A stretch of 9,793 nt of DNA from NCBI GenBank assembly GCA_018970965.1, contig JAGWVG010000044.1, positions 1 through 9,793 of the forward strand. Direction: 5' to 3'. How positions within the stretch are numbered: position 1 is the stretch's first letter; each line of letters begins with the position of its first letter. The translations under genes were made by a program, and so were the position numbers. Shown here one piece after another: positions 1 through 6,923 of the stretch. The notes under the pieces were generated by a model, which worked only from the letters and a program-made list of their open reading frames with translations, did not search any database and was not told where the DNA came from. The stretch is from Alphaproteobacteria bacterium. Lineage in GTDB: Bacteria > Pseudomonadota > Alphaproteobacteria > Sphingomonadales > Sphingomonadaceae.

Positions 1-565
1 TCATTTCCCCCGCCAGTTCCTTATTCTGAATATGCGTGTGGATTGTCGCCAAGCGGAACCAATAGGGGACGAGTTCGCCCATATAGTTGAAGCCGCCGCC
101 CGTCAGAATATGCTCATAATCATGCGTTTGGCCCGAGCGGAGAGAATAAAATTGCCACTGCGTCTTGGGCTTATAATCTGGGACGATCTGGATATCGTAA
201 TTCCCCTCGGTGGCGATTTTATAATAAATGCCGCCAACAGTGCCCGGCGCACAGCCCTTCAGATCATCCAACGTATAGTCCGACACCCACCAGTCCGAAA
301 ACCACTTGTCGAACGCCGGGTTCACCTTGCGCTCTTCGGTGATCATATGTTCGATATGATCAAAGTCGCGCAGCTCATCGATAAAGCTCAGCAATTGGTA
401 CATTTCGGCTGCGGGCGGAAAATCCGGCCCGTTTTTCTTCAGCGCAATAAACGCAATCCACTCACGCAGGCGCGGGTGGTTGAGATATTTGGAAGATGAA
501 ACCAGAACGCTGGAGTCCGTACCCAGCAAATTTACGCCGCGCGCCAGATAGGGAATATCGTCCAT
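1..565 (-). CDS. Coq4-family protein, C-terminus beyond left edge
   Basis: I translated this strand by hand from the ATG at 565-563. It stays open for 188 codons to the window edge, so the 3' end is missing. The start reads MDDIPYLARG and is preceded by GGAG (complement of 574-577) eight bases upstream. The diagnostic feature is the Coq4 metal-binding motif HDxxH-x11-E: H148, D149, H152 and E164, with exactly 11 residues between H152 and E164. Coq4 proteins are usually somewhat over 200 residues, so only a short tail should be missing. Canonical Coq4 acts at the membrane in ubiquinone biosynthesis, in C1 modification of the head-group and organisation of the Coq enzymes. Its divergent pairing here with a catabolic-looking operon suggests a paralogue with another role, but that is inference. 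It shares a 107-base promoter region with the SDR gene. Confidence 0.85.
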   Translation of the reverse strand, partial: MDDIPYLARGVNLLGTDSSVLVSSSKYLNHPRLREWIAFIALKKNGPDFPPAAEMYQLLSFIDELRDFDHIEHMITEERKVNPAFDKWFSDWWVSDYTLDDLKGCAPGTVGGIYYKIATEGNYDIQIVPDYKPKTQWQFYSLRSGQTHDYEHILTGGGFNYMGELVPYWFRLATIHTHIQNKELAGEM

Positions 566-672
566 GAGTCTCTCTCCTTTATTTGCGTAAAAACTTACGG
601 CTTTTAAATTCGCAAATCTAGGGTATTTGAACGCGAGAGAGACGAAGTGCGTCGAATCGGGAGAGGAAAGCG
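566..672. promoter_or_regulatory. Divergent promoter region between coq4-like gene and operon
   Basis: This 107-base gap separates the two divergent starts and must hold the promoters for the minus-strand Coq4-like gene and, most simply, for the whole plus-strand run. It is clearly more AT-rich than the flanking genes. A weak plus-strand pair could be TTGCGT (583-588) and TAAATT (605-610) with a 16-base spacer, but the match to consensus is poor and I do not assign it firmly. Plus-strand translation signals are good: a purine-rich GGAGAGGAAAG lies just upstream of the ATG at 673. Confidence 0.6.
581..617. promoter_or_regulatory. Inverted repeat, candidate operator
   Basis: ATTTGCG at 581-587 is repeated as its exact reverse complement CGCAAAT at 611-617. 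The half-site centres are 30 bases apart, about three helical turns. A second, overlapping palindrome, CGTAA-AAAC-TTACG, sits at 586-599. The position midway between divergent starts is typical of a site for a dimeric regulator controlling both directions. No regulator gene lies in the window, so the binding protein is unknown. A chance 7-bp repeat in AT-rich DNA cannot be excluded. Confidence 0.4.
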
Positions 673-1545
673 ATGACACAGCCGAAAATTGCCCTTGTAA
701 CTGGAGCCAGCCGTGGTGCAGGCGCGGGCGTGGCACGTGGATTGGGGGAATTGGGCTATACTGTCTACGTAACTGGCCGTTCCGTTACGGGCAGCACAGC
801 CAAGGGATGGGATGGTTCACCCCTTCCCGGCACAATTGGCGAAACCGCTGCTGAAATTACCAAACGCGGTGGTAAAGGCATCCCGGTCGCGTGCGACCAC
901 AGCGATGACGCACAAGTCGCCCGCGTTTTTGAACAGATTATGGATGAGCAAGGCCGGTTGGACGTGTTGGTCAACAACGCTGCCTATATGCATCCGCAAC
1001 TGATTGAGAAGAAGCCGTTCTGGGAAAAGGAACTGGCGGCTCAATATATCCTCGATGTCGGCCTGCGCTCTGCCTATGTCGCCAGCTGGCACGCTGCGCG
1101 CATCATGGTGCCGCAAAAAAGCGGGATGATCGCCATGACATCGTCCTTCGGCGCATCCTGCTATATGCATGGCCCGGCTTATGGCGCACAAAAGGCAGGC
1201 TTAGATAAGCTGGCGCACGATATGGAGCATGATCTGCGTGGCACTGGCGTCATTGCCGTTTCCATTTGGCTTGGCCCGCAAATTACAGAACGCGCGCTGA
1301 TCGCCAAGGAAGTGAATCCGGAACAATATGAAGGCTTTATGTCGGTTGCCGAAAATCCGGAATTCACCGGCCATATTTTGGATGCGATCAATAAAAGCGA
1401 TCGTCGGGATGAATTGTCGGGCAACACCCTCATTGGCGCGGAAATTGCCATTGAATTGGGCGTCACTGATCGCGGCATGGAGCGCCCCTCCTATCGTGAC
1501 ATGCTGGGCAGCCCGCGTGAAAAGAATCCGGCGGCTGTTTACTGA
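673..1545 (+). CDS. SDR-family oxidoreductase, DHRS1-like
   Basis: A 290-residue classical short-chain dehydrogenase/reductase, cytoplasmic, with no signal or membrane segment. The nucleotide-binding TGxxxGxG motif is T10-G17 (TGASRGAG). NNAA lies at 101-104, the likely catalytic Ser is S157, and YxxxK is Y170/K174 within YGAQK. Basic residues R14 and R37 (in VTGRS) suggest preference for NADP(H). Family resemblance from memory is to DHRS1: the TGR after the second strand, LDVLVNNA, the FWE segment, DVGLR, and the ARxMVP stretch before the catalytic Ser all match that group. The enzyme would interconvert a hydroxyl and a carbonyl, but the substrate cannot be read from the sequence. It is the first gene of the operon and its stop lies eight bases before the next start. 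ATG 673 has a strong purine-rich ribosome site, so the start is secure. Confidence 0.9.
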   Translation: MTQPKIALVTGASRGAGAGVARGLGELGYTVYVTGRSVTGSTAKGWDGSPLPGTIGETAAEITKRGGKGIPVACDHSDDAQVARVFEQIMDEQGRLDVLVNNAAYMHPQLIEKKPFWEKELAAQYILDVGLRSAYVASWHAARIMVPQKSGMIAMTSSFGASCYMHGPAYGAQKAGLDKLAHDMEHDLRGTGVIAVSIWLGPQITERALIAKEVNPEQYEGFMSVAENPEFTGHILDAINKSDRRDELSGNTLIGAEIAIELGVTDRGMERPSYRDMLGSPREKNPAAVY

Positions 1546-1553
1546 TCGCGATT

Positions 1554-3140
1554 ATGGCCAAGCAATTTCATCTTGCAGATTTGTTTGAAACCGTTGCCAA
1601 AACGGTTCCTGACCGGACCGCAATTATTTCAGACAGCACCCGGCTGACCTATGCCGAGCTGAACGATCAGGCTGATCGACTGGCCAGTGGCCTTGCTGCG
1701 CACGGTGTCAGCCGAGGCGATAAAATTGGGCTCTATCTATTTAATGGCCCGGCCTATTTGTTAGGCTTTATTGCTGCCTGCAAATTGGGGGCGGTGCCGT
1801 ATAACGTCAATTATCGCTATCGTGCGGACGAGTTGCGCTATCTTTTTGCCAATGCTGATAGCGCCGCCATTTTGCACGGGGCAGAGTTTTCGCCCATCAT
1901 CCGAGAAGTGCGCAGCGATGTGCCGACGTTGAAGGTGACGGTGGCTGTCCCTGATGGCTCTGGCGCTGACATTTCAGGCTCGCTTGATTATTCAGAGCTG
2001 TTGACCACGCCGCCCGCTGGCCCTTGGGAGCGCGGCGAAGACGATATTATTCTCAGCTACACGGGCGGCACAACGGGCATGCCCAAGGGCGTCATGTGGC
2101 CGCACCGGGCCTTTCTGTTTGCCTGTGCGGGCGGGGCCGGATATTTTAACCCCGCAGGCCCAGTGAAACTGCCCGAAGACATCGCGGATCGTGCGGCCAA
2201 TGGTTATCCGCTCAAGATGTTCCCTTTGGCCCCACTGATGCACATGGCAGCAATTTGGGCAACTTGGTCAGCCATGCTGAATGGCCTTACGATCATCCTC
2301 GATGAAAGCCGCGCGTTTGATCCGGAAAAGATTTTCGACACAATTGAACGCGAAGGCGCAAACCTGATCCAATTTGTCGGCGATGCGATGGCAACGCCAT
2401 TGCGCGATACATTGCGGGCCAATGCTGGCCGCTGGACCTTAGATCATGTCATGAATTTGGGCTCTGGCGGTGCCGTGTTCTCGCAGCATCTGAAAGACGA
2501 TCTGAAGGCGCTAATCCCCTCGGCCAGCATAACCGATGGCATGGGCTCGTCTGAGACAGGTGTCTCTGGCATGGCTGAGAAAAGCGCCGAAGGTGTGATG
2601 CGGCTGCCCGCCAATGAGAACCAACAAGTGATTGTGGATGATCGCATTGGCACTATTGGGGAAACCGGCTTTATCGCTCGCACCGGAAATACGCCCATTG
2701 GCTATTATAACGATCCGGTCAAAACTGCTGAAACGTTCAAAACAGTCGCGGGCAAGCTATGGGCCGTATCGGGCGATGCTGGCCGCCTGGATGAAGATGG
2801 TATGATCACCATGTTCGGGCGCGGATCGACCTGTATCAACAGCGGCGGCGAAAAGATTTTTCCTGAAGAAGTGGAAGAGGCTTTGCGCGCCCATCCATCG
2901 ATTTTTGATGCTGTGGTCGCCGGGCAGAAGGATGAGCGTTGGGGCGAACGTGTGGTGGGCGTCGTTTCTTGTCGTCCTGGCACCAGCACGCCGACGCTTG
3001 ACGAGGTAAAAGCCTTTCTGGTCGATCGTCTGGCAGGCTATAAAATCCCTAAAGCCTTGATTTGGGTGGATGAGGTGAAACGTTCCCCCGCGGGCAAGCA
3101 GGATTATCGCTGGGCTAAAGATATGGCAGCAAACGCATGA
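1554..3140 (+). CDS. Acyl-CoA synthetase (FadD19/FadD17-like class)
   Basis: A 528-residue class I adenylate-forming enzyme that would activate a carboxylic acid through an acyl-AMP to a CoA thioester in the cytoplasm. Motifs run in order: P-loop YTGGTTGMPKGVMWPH at 169-184; A5 DGMGSSETG at 328-336; A7 SGDAGRLDEDG at 406-416 with the ribose-binding Asp at 408; hinge/A8 region from GRGST at 422; and C-terminal SPAGKQDYRW at 511-520 with the adenylation Lys at K515. The TTGMPKGVMW and GKxDYRW signatures recall actinobacterial FadD19/FadD17 enzymes, several of which act on sterol side chains or other bulky acids; this is from family knowledge. All essential residues are present, so it should be active. 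There is no clear Shine-Dalgarno before ATG 1554, and translation is probably coupled to the SDR, whose stop is eight bases upstream. Substrate unknown. Confidence 0.92.
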   Translation: MAKQFHLADLFETVAKTVPDRTAIISDSTRLTYAELNDQADRLASGLAAHGVSRGDKIGLYLFNGPAYLLGFIAACKLGAVPYNVNYRYRADELRYLFANADSAAILHGAEFSPIIREVRSDVPTLKVTVAVPDGSGADISGSLDYSELLTTPPAGPWERGEDDIILSYTGGTTGMPKGVMWPHRAFLFACAGGAGYFNPAGPVKLPEDIADRAANGYPLKMFPLAPLMHMAAIWATWSAMLNGLTIILDESRAFDPEKIFDTIEREGANLIQFVGDAMATPLRDTLRANAGRWTLDHVMNLGSGGAVFSQHLKDDLKALIPSASITDGMGSSETGVSGMAEKSAEGVMRLPANENQQVIVDDRIGTIGETGFIARTGNTPIGYYNDPVKTAETFKTVAGKLWAVSGDAGRLDEDGMITMFGRGSTCINSGGEKIFPEEVEEALRAHPSIFDAVVAGQKDERWGERVVGVVSCRPGTSTPTLDEVKAFLVDRLAGYKIPKALIWVDEVKRSPAGKQDYRWAKDMAANA

Positions 3141-4771
3141 GTGGTGTTGACCCTATTTTTGCCAAGCTAACCGCGCCTGGCGAGCCTTTTGCGCTGACCG
3201 AGCGGGATGGGCTGCGGCTCTTCTCGAACATGCCGCCTGATCTCAATATGCTGATTGAAAGCGCGCGACGGCATGGCGACAAGACCTTCATTGTCGAAGG
3301 TGATAAGCGGCTGAGCTTTGACGATGTGTTCCGCTTACGCGATGCGCTGGTGCCGCATTTGGGCATCACCACGCGCGGCGAACGTGTGGCCATTTGCATG
3401 CGCAACTGCAGCGAATGGGTGATAGGATTTTTGGCATCGATCCGCGCGGGCGGCGTGCCTGCGTTAGTCAACAGCCGCGGCGCGCCTGCCGAATTGGCGG
3501 CAGCCGTTGAAGACGTATCGCCCACGATTGTTCTGGCCGATGCAGAGCGTGCAGCACTGCTGCGCGAAGGCGGCTATCAAGGCCATATTCTGGAAACAAA
3601 GGATTTTCCAACTGAGGGCGAGGCGGGGCCACCGCCCTCTCCTGCTCAGCCGGAAGACCCTGCCGCCATTCTCTTTACCTCGGGCACCACAGGCCGTGTT
3701 AAGGGCGCCATCCTCACACATCGCAGCCTGATGACAGGCGTCATGGGCATGCAGCTGTCTGGCATGATGGTGCTGCATGGCATGGCCCAAAAAATGGGCA
3801 TTACGCCCGAAACCATTATTGCCAATATGCCGCAAGGCGCGGTGCTGGTGGTCTTCCCGCTCTTTCATATTTCGGGGATGGGCGCGGCATTCCTGTCGCC
3901 GATGCTCGCCGGCTCAAAAATTGTCATCATGCGGCGTTGGGATCCGCAAGAGGCACTCCGCTTAATTGCGGAAGAGCGGATCACCCAATTCACGGGTGTC
4001 CCGACAATGTTGTGGGATGTTTTGCACGGTGCCAAGTTGGATGAGGCCGACCTGAGCTCATTGCGCAACATCTCGAGCGGCGGGCAGGCGCTGCCCGTCA
4101 ATCTGCTCGATGCCATCCGTGCCGCATGTCCACAGGCGATGATGGGCACGGGCTATGGGATGACCGAAACCTCGGGCATGGTCGCTATGGCCAATGGCGA
4201 GGATTTTATCCGCAACCGCGCCTCAGCGGGCCGTGTTCTGCCTTTGGTCGATATGCGCATTGAAGGCCCCGATGGTGCTGAATTGCCACGCGGCGAAGCG
4301 GGCGAGATTGTTGTGCGCGGCGCGCTTGTGATGTCAGGCTATTGGAACCGGCCAGAGGATACGGCCGCCGTACTCTCTGCTGATGGCTGGCTGCGTACCG
4401 GTGATGTCGGCTATATCGACCCTGAAGGCTATATTTTCATTGTTGATCGCAAGAAGGACATGGTGATCTCGGGTGGCGAGAACATCTATTGTGCCGAAGT
4501 CGAGCGGGTGTTGGGGGAAATGCCCGAAATTACCGAATGCGCAACTTTTGGCATCCCCGATGAGCGTCTGGGCGAGTTGCTCGTTGCTGTTGTCGTCGCC
4601 TCGGGCATTGATGAAGCGACCATCATCCACAATGTGGCCGAACATTTGGCGCGTTACAAAGCGCCCGCCCGCGTTGCCTTCTCAAAAACACCGCTGCCGC
4701 GCAACGCGGTGGGCAAAATCGACAAAGTTTATCTGCGGGCGCATTGGCCCGAACTGATTGGAGACGCGTGA
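3137..4771 (+). CDS. Acyl-CoA synthetase / class I adenylate-forming ligase
   Basis: A second, clearly different acyl-CoA ligase of 544 residues. P-loop LFTSGTTGRVKG lies at 179-190, A5 GTGYGMTETS at 337-346, A7 GWLRTGDVGY at 417-426, A8 DRKKDMVISGGENIY at 437-451, and the catalytic Lys is K527 in PRNAVGKIDK. The domain order and length are those of medium/long-chain fatty-acid CoA ligases, and nothing essential is missing. Compared with the preceding synthetase, the A3, A5 and A8 motifs differ throughout, so this is not a recent duplication. Its ATG overlaps the upstream stop as ATGA (3137-3140), there is no good ribosome site, and translational coupling is likely. Two synthetases in series suggest either two different carboxylates in one pathway or activation before and after side-chain shortening. 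The specificity is not readable. Confidence 0.92.
   Translation: MSGVDPIFAKLTAPGEPFALTERDGLRLFSNMPPDLNMLIESARRHGDKTFIVEGDKRLSFDDVFRLRDALVPHLGITTRGERVAICMRNCSEWVIGFLASIRAGGVPALVNSRGAPAELAAAVEDVSPTIVLADAERAALLREGGYQGHILETKDFPTEGEAGPPPSPAQPEDPAAILFTSGTTGRVKGAILTHRSLMTGVMGMQLSGMMVLHGMAQKMGITPETIIANMPQGAVLVVFPLFHISGMGAAFLSPMLAGSKIVIMRRWDPQEALRLIAEERITQFTGVPTMLWDVLHGAKLDEADLSSLRNISSGGQALPVNLLDAIRAACPQAMMGTGYGMTETSGMVAMANGEDFIRNRASAGRVLPLVDMRIEGPDGAELPRGEAGEIVVRGALVMSGYWNRPEDTAAVLSADGWLRTGDVGYIDPEGYIFIVDRKKDMVISGGENIYCAEVERVLGEMPEITECATFGIPDERLGELLVAVVVASGIDEATIIHNVAEHLARYKAPARVAFSKTPLPRNAVGKIDKVYLRAHWPELIGDA
4760..4763 (+). promoter_or_regulatory. Ribosome binding site deciding start at 4773
   Basis: GGAG lies nine bases before ATG 4773, inside the end of the second ligase gene. 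It favours ATG 4773 over the in-frame TTG at 4758, which would place the start within the upstream coding sequence and ahead of this site. Confidence 0.6.
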
Positions 4772-4772
4772 T

Positions 4773-5639
4773 ATGGGTATGCCCAAAGACATCAAAATCA
4801 TCGACTGTATGTTGGGGATCCCCGAAGCGGAGGACCGGTCAGAATGGTTCGCCAGCTTCCGTCCGCTGATCAAGGACCAGCAGACGCTGGAATCCTTTAA
4901 AATGCCCGCACAATATATGTTCAAAGACATTCCTGAGACAGGCAATGTCGATGATTTTGTGAAGTGGACCGTCGATCAGATGGACCAACATAATATCGAC
5001 AAGGCGCTGATCGGCTGGAACGAGAATAAGACGTCTTATCGCGCGAAGGAAAAATTTGGCGATCGCTTCTTCTTCGACTTACCCTGCGATCCGAATAAGG
5101 GGGTGGATGAAGTCCGCCGCATCAAGCGCATTCATGCCGAAGTTGGCCTGTCCGCAATCAGCGTCTTCCCCTCAGGCACGCTGCCGCAGGTGGCGATCAA
5201 TCACAAATATATGTTCCCGCTCTACACCTGTGCGGCGGAACTGGGCATTCCAATTTTGTTGAATGTGGGCATTCCCGGTCCGCGCATCCCGATGGAGACG
5301 CAAAAGGTAGAACATCTGGACGAAGTTTGCTGGTTCTTCCCCGATTTGAAGATTGTGATGCGCCATGGTGCCGAGCCGTGGGAAGCCTTGGCCGTGAAGT
5401 TGATGCTGAAATGGCCCAACCTCTATTATTCGACCAGCGCCTTTGCGCCGAAACATTATCCCAAGGCGATTATTGATTACGCTAATACGCGCGGCGCAGA
5501 TAAGATCATTTATGCGGGATATTTCCCAATGGGCCTCAGCCTTGACCGGATTTTCTCAGACATGGAAAATGTGCCCTTCAAAGACAATGTTTGGCCCAAA
5601 TTCCTTCGGGAAAATGCCCAAAAGGTCTTTGGGCTCTAA
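4773..5639 (+). CDS. Amidohydrolase-2-like protein lacking most metal ligands
   Basis: From ATG 4773 this encodes 288 residues; the longer frame from TTG 4758 is less likely. The C-terminal half has the look of the amidohydrolase 2 (PF04909-type) TIM barrel: AELGIPILLNVG (155-166), a strand ending VMRHGAEPW (195-203), KWPNLYYSTSAFAP (213-226), and GADKIIYAGYFP (241-252). However, the usual N-terminal DxHxH is DCML at 11-14, the central strand His is N164, and the terminal GSD/GTD metal ligand is replaced by YAGY (247-250). Only H198 of the usual set is clearly kept. A standard mononuclear zinc hydrolase or decarboxylase mechanism therefore seems unlikely. I recall closely similar proteins annotated simply as amidohydrolase, so the losses may define a subfamily. 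It starts one base after the ligase stop and is surely co-transcribed. Its role may be a lyase, isomerase or binding function on the operon's substrate; unknown. Confidence 0.8.
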   Translation: MGMPKDIKIIDCMLGIPEAEDRSEWFASFRPLIKDQQTLESFKMPAQYMFKDIPETGNVDDFVKWTVDQMDQHNIDKALIGWNENKTSYRAKEKFGDRFFFDLPCDPNKGVDEVRRIKRIHAEVGLSAISVFPSGTLPQVAINHKYMFPLYTCAAELGIPILLNVGIPGPRIPMETQKVEHLDEVCWFFPDLKIVMRHGAEPWEALAVKLMLKWPNLYYSTSAFAPKHYPKAIIDYANTRGADKIIYAGYFPMGLSLDRIFSDMENVPFKDNVWPKFLRENAQKVFGL

Positions 5640-5680
5640 GTTTTAAAGAGGAGCTGGGAAGTCTGCTCCATGTCCCCCCA

Positions 5681-5722
5681 GGCCAGCAGAGACAACCCCT
5701 CTGGCCCGCCCCATAAAGGGGC
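5681..5722 (+). other. Tandem hairpins in the gap before the Rieske gene
   Basis: The 103-base gap 5640-5742 is the only sizeable space inside the operon. GGCCAG (5681-5686) pairs with CTGGCC (5701-5706), and immediately after it GCCCC (5708-5712) pairs with GGGGC (5718-5722) around the loop ATAAA. Neither stem is followed by a T run, so this is not a standard intrinsic terminator. It could protect or set the processing end of the downstream Rieske message, or attenuate it. I see no convincing promoter here. Confidence 0.4.
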
Positions 5723-5729
5723 AATTGAG

Positions 5730-5735
5730 AAGGAG
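5730..5735 (+). promoter_or_regulatory. Strong ribosome binding site deciding start at 5743
   Basis: AAGGAG lies seven bases before ATG 5743. It settles the Rieske start there; an in-frame TTG at 5725 precedes this site and would add only the residues MRRRRI. Confidence 0.8.
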
Positions 5736-5742
5736 ACGCATC

Positions 5743-6852
5743 ATGTCTGATGCTGAAAGCAAAGCCGCCAGTGATGCCCGCACGGCACCTGTGGCCGTCT
5801 GGCAAATCCTTGAAAAGCTCAAAGGGCAGGATTTGGCCGACTGGCGCTTGGCTAATGTCGAAAATCGCGCATCGATTGAAGAGCGCAATTTGAACATTGG
5901 CATCCCCTTTGGCTGGTATCCGCTTGTCCTCGCGAAGGATTTGGCTGTCGGCGAAGTCAAGCCGCTGCGCTATTTTTCGAAAGACCTCGCCATGTGGCGC
6001 GGCGAAGATGGCGAAGTGCGCATGGTCGATGCCTATTGCAAGCATTTGGGCGCGCATATGGGCCACGGCGGCAAGGTGCATGGCAATCTGCTCGAATGCC
6101 CATTCCACGCCTGGCGCTATGACGGCAATGAAGGCGTGGTGAAGGACATTCCCTATGCCCGCGTCATCCCGCCGCAGGTGAAGCGTAAATGCACCCGCAC
6201 CTGGCACATCACCGAAGCCAATCGCTGGATTTGGGCGTGGTATCACCCAGAAGATGCAGCGCCTTTATGGGAGGTGACGCACCTGCCCGAATGTTCTGAC
6301 CCTGACTGGACGGACTTTGAAGTCCATGAATGGAATGTCTGGGGTTCCATACAGAACATGGCTGAAAATGGCGTCGATGTGGCGCACTTCAAATATATCC
6401 ATGGCACCGCCAATGTGCCCTTAGGCGAATTGCGCTGGGGTGATTGGGGCCGGGGTGCGGATGTAAAGGCCAAGATGGGAACACCTTGGGGCGAAGTGGA
6501 TGGCTGCATTAGCTATGACACGATGGGTCCGGGGCAAAGCTGGACACGCTTTACCGGCATCTCAGAGACGCTTCTGGTCGCATGTTTGGCTCCCGTGGAG
6601 CTTGATCATGTCCATGCCCGCTTCTGCTTCACGCAACCCAAGGCGCAAGCCGAAGGCGAACGTGCAGGCGTCGCGAAAGCCATTATCCGCGATATCTGTA
6701 AGCAGTTTGATCAGGATAAGGTCGTATGGGATCGGCAGAAATATGAAGCCAACCCCATAATCTGCGATGGCGATGGCCCGATTCCGCAGTTCCGTAAATT
6801 CTATTCCCGCTATTATGTGACGCCAGAAACGGACACGACCAAAGCGGCTTAA
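5743..6852 (+). CDS. Rieske non-heme iron oxygenase, KshA-like
   Basis: A 369-residue terminal oxygenase component. The Rieske [2Fe-2S] ligands are C99 and H101, then, after 17 residues, C119 and H122 (CKH and CPFH). The mononuclear iron site is D212-xx-H215-x4-H220 within ENGVDVAHFKYIH, using H215 and H220 plus a C-terminal Asp, probably D325 in DQDKVVWD. The DQDxxxW and CDGDGPI signatures and the single-subunit layout match 3-ketosteroid 9-alpha-hydroxylase oxygenase (KshA) and the related sterol 7-desaturase DAF-36/Neverland group, from family knowledge. It would use O2 and electrons from a ferredoxin reductase such as KshB to hydroxylate or desaturate a hydrophobic polycyclic substrate; no such reductase is encoded here. 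No signal peptide. It is the last gene before the terminator at 6868-6899. Whether the substrate is truly a steroid cannot be decided from sequence alone. Confidence 0.9.
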   Translation: MSDAESKAASDARTAPVAVWQILEKLKGQDLADWRLANVENRASIEERNLNIGIPFGWYPLVLAKDLAVGEVKPLRYFSKDLAMWRGEDGEVRMVDAYCKHLGAHMGHGGKVHGNLLECPFHAWRYDGNEGVVKDIPYARVIPPQVKRKCTRTWHITEANRWIWAWYHPEDAAPLWEVTHLPECSDPDWTDFEVHEWNVWGSIQNMAENGVDVAHFKYIHGTANVPLGELRWGDWGRGADVKAKMGTPWGEVDGCISYDTMGPGQSWTRFTGISETLLVACLAPVELDHVHARFCFTQPKAQAEGERAGVAKAIIRDICKQFDQDKVVWDRQKYEANPIICDGDGPIPQFRKFYSRYYVTPETDTTKAA

Positions 6853-6867
6853 TTTCATACAAAATTC

Positions 6868-6899
6868 AAGGGCTGGCCTCAGAAAGGCCGGCCCTTTTT
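6868..6899 (+). terminator. Intrinsic terminator after the Rieske gene
   Basis: AAGGGCTGGCCT (6868-6879) pairs along its whole length with AGGCCGGCCCTT (6885-6896), with one T-G wobble and a five-base CAGAA loop. The run TTTTT (6895-6899) follows directly. It starts 16 bases after the Rieske stop and closes the SDR-to-Rieske operon. The amidase ATG is only 25 bases past the T run, so that gene needs read-through or an unusually placed promoter. Confidence 0.92.
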
Positions 6900-6923
6900 A
6901 ACGATAATGGAGAGTGACCGGAC

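Noticed and set aside
32..499. 155-codon plus-strand frame at the left edge
   Set aside because: The opposite strand encodes a perfect Coq4 metal motif with a good start and ribosome site; the plus frame is its shadow.
5725..5742. TTG start giving a six-residue arginine-rich N-terminal extension of the Rieske protein
   Set aside because: The AAGGAG ribosome site lies between this TTG and ATG 5743, so the ATG is the start.
5578..6246. 222-codon open frame on the minus strand opposite the Rieske gene
   Set aside because: It is antisense to a protein with complete Rieske and iron-site motifs, has no ribosome site I can recognise, and its translation shows no family signature.
6903..6908. GATAAT resembling a -10 box before the amidase
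   Set aside because: It would place the transcription start at or after the ribosome site GGAGAG (6909-6914), and no -35 match lies at the right distance.
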